Positions 7,155 to 11,177 of a stretch of DNA of 11,177 nt are shown here, piece by piece (the stretch's first letter is position 1; each line of letters opens with the position of its first letter). This DNA comes from an uncultured Bacillota bacterium (GTDB taxonomy: Bacteria > Bacillota > Clostridia > Caldicoprobacterales > UBA3941). Both the position numbers and the translations under genes were made by a program. The stretch is taken from NCBI GenBank assembly GCA_937960725.1, contig CALGOY010000025.1, forward strand, positions 1 through 11,177. The letters are read 5' to 3'. The notes under the pieces are model-generated. The model searched no databases. It was not told where the DNA came from and worked only from the letters and a program-made list of their open reading frames with translations.

Positions 7155-8120
7155 GTGTGGGGAGCCTTTGTAGGCTTTTTGCAGAATGTATTAACAGGCA
7201 TAAATAGTATAACAGGCAATTATGGCTTATCGGTTATCTTGTTTACCATATTGATGCGGTTAGCTCTGCTGCCCCTTGATTGGAAATCTAAGACTTCTAC
7301 CAGGAAACTAGCTGAGATACAGCCAGAAATTGATAAGATAAATAAAAAATACAAGTATGATCCTGAAGTTAAAAACCAAAAGATGCTGCAGCTGTATCAA
7401 AAGCATAATATAAATCCACTAGGCGGATGTTTACCTGCTTTGCTGCAATTGCCTATATTTTTCGCATTGTTTGCTGCACTGAGGGCTATTTCAAATATGG
7501 AGATAGAAAAATTTTACGTAGATTTAATAAGCCATTACAATGCAGGTATTGAGCCGGTTTTACAAGATTTTATAAATAATGTTCAAAATTCAGGTAAAAA
7601 CCTGGGGCAAACCCTAACGATGCTCTTTAGCAATCCTAGTAATAGGACCTTGGAATATTTAAATGAAATTGGCGGAGCTGAAAATGTACAGCTGCTCTTA
7701 GAGGCGGTGAAAAATATTACGACTAAACAGGCCTTGGAATTTTTGCAGGGCTCTGAATATGCATCCTATCAATTTCTATGGATTAAGAATGTCTGGATTG
7801 CCGATTCGCCTTATAGGGATATAATAGGCAGAAGTATTCCGTTTTTGAGTGAAGGATGGAATGGTCTGTTTATCCTCGCTGCGTTGGCAGGGTTAACTTC
7901 CTACTATCAGATGAATTTTGCAAATCAAGGAGCTCAAAATGAGCAGATGAAAGGCTATTCGGTAATATTTCCGATCATGTCAATATGGTTTACATCGATG
8001 TATACAGCAGCATTTGGGATATACTGGGTGACAAGTAATATATTTCAGATTGTACAGCAGGCGATATACAATTGGAAAAATCCTTCGCAAAAATCCGTTA
8101 AGGAAGGTGCTGGTAAATGA
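7155..8120 (+). CDS. yidC: Membrane protein insertase YidC/Oxa1 (Gram-positive type)
   Basis: An integral membrane insertase that places proteins in the membrane alone or with SecYEG. The 321-residue protein lacks the large periplasmic domain of Gram-negative YidC. TM1 (about 22-40) contains the conserved arginine of the hydrophilic groove (R35 in FTILMRLALLPL); a charged cytoplasmic helical hairpin (about 45-90) follows; TM2 is around LPALLQLPIFFALFAAL (93-109); TM3 around 236-254; TM4-5 about 268-303 with FGIYWVTSNIFQIVQQ. No lipoprotein cysteine is seen at the N-terminus. The outer loop between TM2 and TM3 is about 80 residues longer than I expect from Bacillus SpoIIIJ. The start is a GTG behind a GGGTGAT-type site. 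The stop overlaps jag by four bases (ATGA). Confidence 0.95.
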   Translation: MWGAFVGFLQNVLTGINSITGNYGLSVILFTILMRLALLPLDWKSKTSTRKLAEIQPEIDKINKKYKYDPEVKNQKMLQLYQKHNINPLGGCLPALLQLPIFFALFAALRAISNMEIEKFYVDLISHYNAGIEPVLQDFINNVQNSGKNLGQTLTMLFSNPSNRTLEYLNEIGGAENVQLLLEAVKNITTKQALEFLQGSEYASYQFLWIKNVWIADSPYRDIIGRSIPFLSEGWNGLFILAALAGLTSYYQMNFANQGAQNEQMKGYSVIFPIMSIWFTSMYTAAFGIYWVTSNIFQIVQQAIYNWKNPSQKSVKEGAGK

Positions 8121-8737
8121 GGAGCGTAGAAAGTTCTGGCAAAACCATTGATGAAGCTATTCTAATGGCTGTTGCTCAACTGGGAGTACAGAGGGATAAT
8201 TTGGAGATCGAGATTTTAGAAGAGCCGGTAAAGGGATTGTTTGGAATTATTGGTGCTAGGGATGCAAGGATAAGGGCTACCGTAAAAAAAACCCCAGGAG
8301 AGAAGGCCAAGGAGTTCTTATTGGAGATGTTAGAACTGATGGGTATTGAGGCTGCTGCTGTAGATGTTAGTGAAAAGAGCAATTGTATAAATATTGAGAT
8401 TAAGGGTTCGGGGATGGGACTGCTCATCGGCTATCGTGGAGAAACTCTAGATGCCATTCAGTATCTCGTTAGTCTTTATGTAAATAAACAAACGGAAGAG
8501 TATATACGGGTCATTGTAGATGCGGAGAATTATAGAGCTAAAAGAGAAGAAACTTTAAAGAGGCTTGCAAGAAGGCTTGCCCATAAAGTAGCAAAAACTA
8601 AAAAGAGGGTAGTATTGGAACCTATGAATCCCTATGAGAGGCGGATAATCCATTCGGCGCTGCAGAATAATCGCTTTGTAAAAACCTATAGCGAGGGAGA
8701 AGAGCCTCACAGGAGAGTAGTCATTGCTTTGAAATAA
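8117..8737 (+). CDS. jag: RNA-binding protein Jag/KhpB (Jag-N, KH, R3H)
   Basis: A 206-residue SpoIIIJ-associated protein. The Jag-N domain (about 1-52) has the family motif PVKGLFGIIG (37-46); the KH domain (about 75-150) has GLLIGYRGETLDAIQYLV (101-118); the R3H domain (about 150-206) has EPMNPYERRIIHSAL (168-182). KhpB proteins bind many RNAs and, in streptococci, act with KhpA in cell elongation and division; the exact role in Clostridia is open. The start ATG overlaps the yidC stop, with GGAAGG just upstream, showing translational coupling of the membrane insertase and this RNA-binding partner. A terminator follows about 30 bases after the stop and closes this operon. Confidence 0.95.
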   Translation: MRSVESSGKTIDEAILMAVAQLGVQRDNLEIEILEEPVKGLFGIIGARDARIRATVKKTPGEKAKEFLLEMLELMGIEAAAVDVSEKSNCINIEIKGSGMGLLIGYRGETLDAIQYLVSLYVNKQTEEYIRVIVDAENYRAKREETLKRLARRLAHKVAKTKKRVVLEPMNPYERRIIHSALQNNRFVKTYSEGEEPHRRVVIALK

Positions 8738-8854
8738 TTGTATAACGATTAATTAATAAATTTAGATTAACCCAGTATCATCAGGTGCTGGGTTAATATT
8801 TTTACGCTTGTGGGGGAAGTTATTATCGAAAAAACTTAAAAAGGATGAAGGAGA
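8738..8854 (+). other. jag-mnmE spacer
   Basis: A 117-base spacer with the jag terminator (8766-8803) and then about 50 bases leading to mnmE. I see no convincing promoter with both hexamers after the terminator, so mnmE transcription may come from readthrough or from a promoter I cannot recognise. A short out-of-frame ATG (8845, five codons) overlaps the mnmE start and is probably chance. Confidence 0.5.
8766..8803 (+). terminator. Intrinsic terminator after jag
   Basis: ATTAACCCAG (8766-8775) pairs perfectly with CTGGGTTAAT (8788-8797) around a 12-base loop, followed by TTTTT (8799-8803). It ends the rpmH-jag transcript and separates it from mnmE-mnmG. Confidence 0.85.
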
Positions 8855-10237
8855 ATGTATAGGGAAGATACTATAGCTGCAATTGCAACTCCGATAGGAG
8901 AAGGCGGAATAGGAATTGTAAGGATTAGCGGTGAAGATGCGGAGGAGATTTTAAAGCGGGTATTCGTCACAAAAAGCGGTAAAAAAATGGAGCAGTTTAA
9001 AGATCGCCATTTTTATTATGGAAAGGTGTTAAACAGTTCAGGACAGGTAATCGACGAAGTTTTAGCGGTATTAATGAAAAGCCCCAGATCCTATACGATG
9101 GAAGATGTGGTAGAGATACACTGCCATGGAGGCATGATTCCAGTAAGGAATATTTTAAAGACGGTGATAGAGCAAGGGGCTAGATTGGCTGAACCAGGAG
9201 AATTCACAAAAAGAGCCTTTTTAAATGGCAGAATAGATTTGACTCAAGCTGAAGCCATAATGGATCTGATTTGCACAAAATCGGAAAAGGCTGCCCAAAT
9301 TTCTGTGAAACAGCTGGAAGGTGGCTTGTCTAAGCATATAGGAGAGATAAGAAATGAGCTTCTAGATATTATGGCCCATATAGAAGTAACTATAGATTAT
9401 CCCGAGGAAGATATAGAGGAGATAGCTAGCAGAAGGGTTGAAGATGGGGTCAGGAAAGCAATAGACAAAATCCAGAGGCTGCTAGATACAGCGGAGAAAG
9501 GTAAATTGATAAAACATGGGATAAAGACGGTAATTATAGGAAAGCCCAACGTTGGTAAGTCATCTCTTTTGAATGCTTTGGTAAGGGAAAATAGGGCGAT
9601 TGTAACGGATATACCGGGTACTACCAGGGATATAATCGAGGAGTATATAAATATAAAAGGGGTAAACGTAAGGATTGTAGATACAGCAGGTATAAGAGAG
9701 ACCCTAGACGAGGTAGAGAAGATAGGGGTGGAAAGATCTAAAGAGAGTATAAAAGATGCAGATTTAATAATTATGGTAGTAGATGTGTCAAGGCCTTTAG
9801 AAAAAGAGGATGAAAAAATAATAGAATGGCTTAGCGGCAGGAAATCTATTATAGTAGCCAATAAAATAGACAAGCCTGCTGTGCTGGATATAGAGCTTTT
9901 AAAAGAGAGGATAAAAAATACTACAATAGTTGAAACCTCTTTAATTACAGGAAAAGGTATTGAAAAGTTGGAGGATATAATCTACAATATGTTTTTTGAG
10001 GGTGAAATAACTGTATCGGATGATATTATGATAACCAATATGAGGCATCAGGAAGCCCTTTTAAAGGCCCGAAACCATCTTGAAGATGTAATACAGGGAA
10101 TAGAAAATGGAATCCCCCTAGATTTAGTTTCTATTGATTTGAGAAGCGCGCTGGAGTCCTTAGGTCTAATTACAGGAGAAACTGTGACCGAAGATTTGAT
10201 CGATAAGATATTTTCAGAATTTTGCCTAGGAAAATAG
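8855..10237 (+). CDS. mnmE: tRNA modification GTPase MnmE (TrmE)
   Basis: With MnmG this enzyme installs the 5-carboxymethylaminomethyl-type group on wobble uridine 34 of certain tRNAs, using methylene-tetrahydrofolate. The 460-residue product has the N-terminal folate-binding domain (about 1-118; EDTIAAIATPIGEGGIGIVR), a helical domain, and an inserted G domain (about 220-380) with G1 GKPNVGKSS (229-237), G2 TTRD (256-259), G3 DTAG (276-279) and G4 NKID (336-339). The C-terminus FCLGK (456-460) has the catalytic-site cysteine (C457) of the family C-x-GK motif. The ATG at 8855 has GGAG only one base away, but an AAGGAT at 8841-8846 gives about 8-9 bases, so the start is kept. The mnmG gene follows within 15 bases. 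Confidence 0.97.
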   Translation: MYREDTIAAIATPIGEGGIGIVRISGEDAEEILKRVFVTKSGKKMEQFKDRHFYYGKVLNSSGQVIDEVLAVLMKSPRSYTMEDVVEIHCHGGMIPVRNILKTVIEQGARLAEPGEFTKRAFLNGRIDLTQAEAIMDLICTKSEKAAQISVKQLEGGLSKHIGEIRNELLDIMAHIEVTIDYPEEDIEEIASRRVEDGVRKAIDKIQRLLDTAEKGKLIKHGIKTVIIGKPNVGKSSLLNALVRENRAIVTDIPGTTRDIIEEYINIKGVNVRIVDTAGIRETLDEVEKIGVERSKESIKDADLIIMVVDVSRPLEKEDEKIIEWLSGRKSIIVANKIDKPAVLDIELLKERIKNTTIVETSLITGKGIEKLEDIIYNMFFEGEITVSDDIMITNMRHQEALLKARNHLEDVIQGIENGIPLDLVSIDLRSALESLGLITGETVTEDLIDKIFSEFCLGK

Positions 10238-10252
10238 GAGGAAACGGAAAAT

Positions 10253-11177
10253 ATGAAGTTTTTTGCTGGTGAATATGATGTTATTGTAGTTGGAGCTGGG
10301 CATGCGGGCTGTGAAGCTGCCCTGGCAGCTGCAAGGATGGGATATAAAACAGCGGTATTTTCGATTAATCTAGATGGAATAGCTTTAATGGCATGCAATC
10401 CCTCCATAGGAGGCACATCAAAAGGTCATTTGGTGAGGGAAATAGACGCCTTAGGAGGAGAGATGGGCCTTAATATTGATAAAACTTTTATCCAAATAAG
10501 GATGCTAAATACCGCAAAAGGCCCTGCCGTGCATTCTTTGAGAGCTCAAGCGGATAAAAATAGGTATCAGAGGGAGATGAAGCGAACTCTTGAAAGCCAA
10601 GAAAATCTTCACGTTAAGCAGGGAGAGGTAGCAGAAATTGAAGTAAAAAATGGTCGGGTTCAAGGGGTTGTGCTGGTCACCGGAGAATATTACAAGTGTA
10701 AAGCTGCGATTATAGCAACAGGAGTTTATCTAAAATCGAAAATTATTATCGGAGAATATTCTGTAAATAGTGGTCCTAGCGGCTTATTTCCCGCAAACAG
10801 CCTTAGCTCATCTTTAGTGGATCTGGGATTTAGCCTTCAGAGATTTAAAACCGGAACTCCAGCCAGGGTAAATAAAAACTCTATAGATTTCTCAAAGATG
10901 ACAGAGCAGCCTGGCGATGAGATCATAATTCCGTTTTCTTTTTTAAATGATACGATAGATAGGGAGCAAGTTTCCTGTTGGCTTACCCATACAACCCCTG
11001 AAACCCACGATATCATAAGGGAAAATTTGCATCGATCTCCCATGTATTCTGGAGTAATAGAGGGGGTAGGTGCCAGGTACTGTCCTTCCATTGAAGATAA
11101 AGTAGTCAGATTTGCCGATAAGGAAAGCCATCAAGTCTTTTTAGAGCCAGAAGGATTGGACACAAATGAAATGTACG
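10253..11177 (+). CDS. mnmG: tRNA uridine modification FAD enzyme MnmG (GidA), 3'-truncated by window edge
   Basis: The FAD- and NADH-dependent partner of MnmE in wobble-uridine modification. The 308 codons present start [23 protein letters not shown], whose GAGHAGCE (14-21) is the dinucleotide-binding loop for FAD. Further family blocks are [45 protein letters not shown] and [10 protein letters not shown], all close to consensus. About half of the roughly 630-residue protein is missing past the right edge. The ATG at 10253 is preceded by AGGAGG (10236-10241), which overlaps the mnmE stop, at a rather long 11-base spacing. The two genes clearly form one transcript. No frameshift is seen. Confidence 0.97.
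   Translation, partial: MKFFAGEYDVIVVGAGHAGCEAALAAARMGYKTAVFSINLDGIALMACNPSIGGTSKGHLVREIDALGGEMGLNIDKTFIQIRMLNTAKGPAVHSLRAQADKNRYQREMKRTLESQENLHVKQGEVAEIEVKNGRVQGVVLVTGEYYKCKAAIIATGVYLKSKIIIGEYSVNSGPSGLFPANSLSSSLVDLGFSLQRFKTGTPARVNKNSIDFSKMTEQPGDEIIIPFSFLNDTIDREQVSCWLTHTTPETHDIIRENLHRSPMYSGVIEGVGARYCPSIEDKVVRFADKESHQVFLEPEGLDTNEMY

Noticed and set aside
8845-8862. A five-codon reading frame (MKENV) overlapping the mnmE start, as a possible leader peptide
   Set aside because: Far too short to separate from chance, with no attenuator structure beside it.
9397-9873. A minus-strand 158-codon reading frame opposite mnmE
   Set aside because: It is antisense to the conserved G domain of mnmE, is Ser/Ile/Leu-rich low-complexity, and shows no recognisable domain.

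Overview
The window is the replication-origin region of a low-GC Gram-positive bacterium. The gene order, the YidC type, and the Shine-Dalgarno sequences with several GTG starts all fit Bacillota, most likely class Clostridia. The sequence alone does not support a genus call. All genes are ordinary chromosomal housekeeping genes. I saw no insertion sequence, prophage, CRISPR array, tRNA or rRNA.

Left arm, minus strand, read from about 5824 down to 1: dnaA (initiator), dnaN (sliding clamp), a small S4-domain RNA-binding protein gene (yaaA/rlbA type), recF (gap repair), remB (DUF370 regulator) and the first 500 codons of gyrB (cut by the window edge). dnaN/yaaA, yaaA/recF and remB/gyrB overlap, so this arm is a tight replication and repair operon. 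Right arm, plus strand: rpmH (ribosomal protein L34), rnpA (RNase P protein), yidD, yidC, jag (khpB), an intrinsic terminator, then mnmE and the first 308 codons of mnmG (cut by the edge). It combines ribosome and RNase P production, membrane protein insertion, and tRNA wobble-uridine modification.

The two arms diverge from a roughly 490-base AT-rich spacer (5825-6315) that holds many DnaA boxes, a consensus promoter for rpmH, and leftward promoter candidates for dnaA. A second box-bearing spacer lies between dnaA and dnaN (4314-4492). On the dnaA-coding strand it reads DnaA boxes, a short GC-rich step, then six DnaA-trio triplets, which is the layout of the Bacillus subtilis basal unwinding system. 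The origin therefore looks bipartite, with unwinding predicted next to dnaN.

I did not find a new multi-gene system. The points most worth a second look are: the DnaA-trio element; a 31-base near-perfect palindrome followed by eight Ts inside the start of recF; a terminator-like hairpin in the rpmH leader; a hairpin covering the rnpA ribosome binding site; a DnaA box inside dnaN; and an insertion of about 80 residues in the outer loop of YidC.
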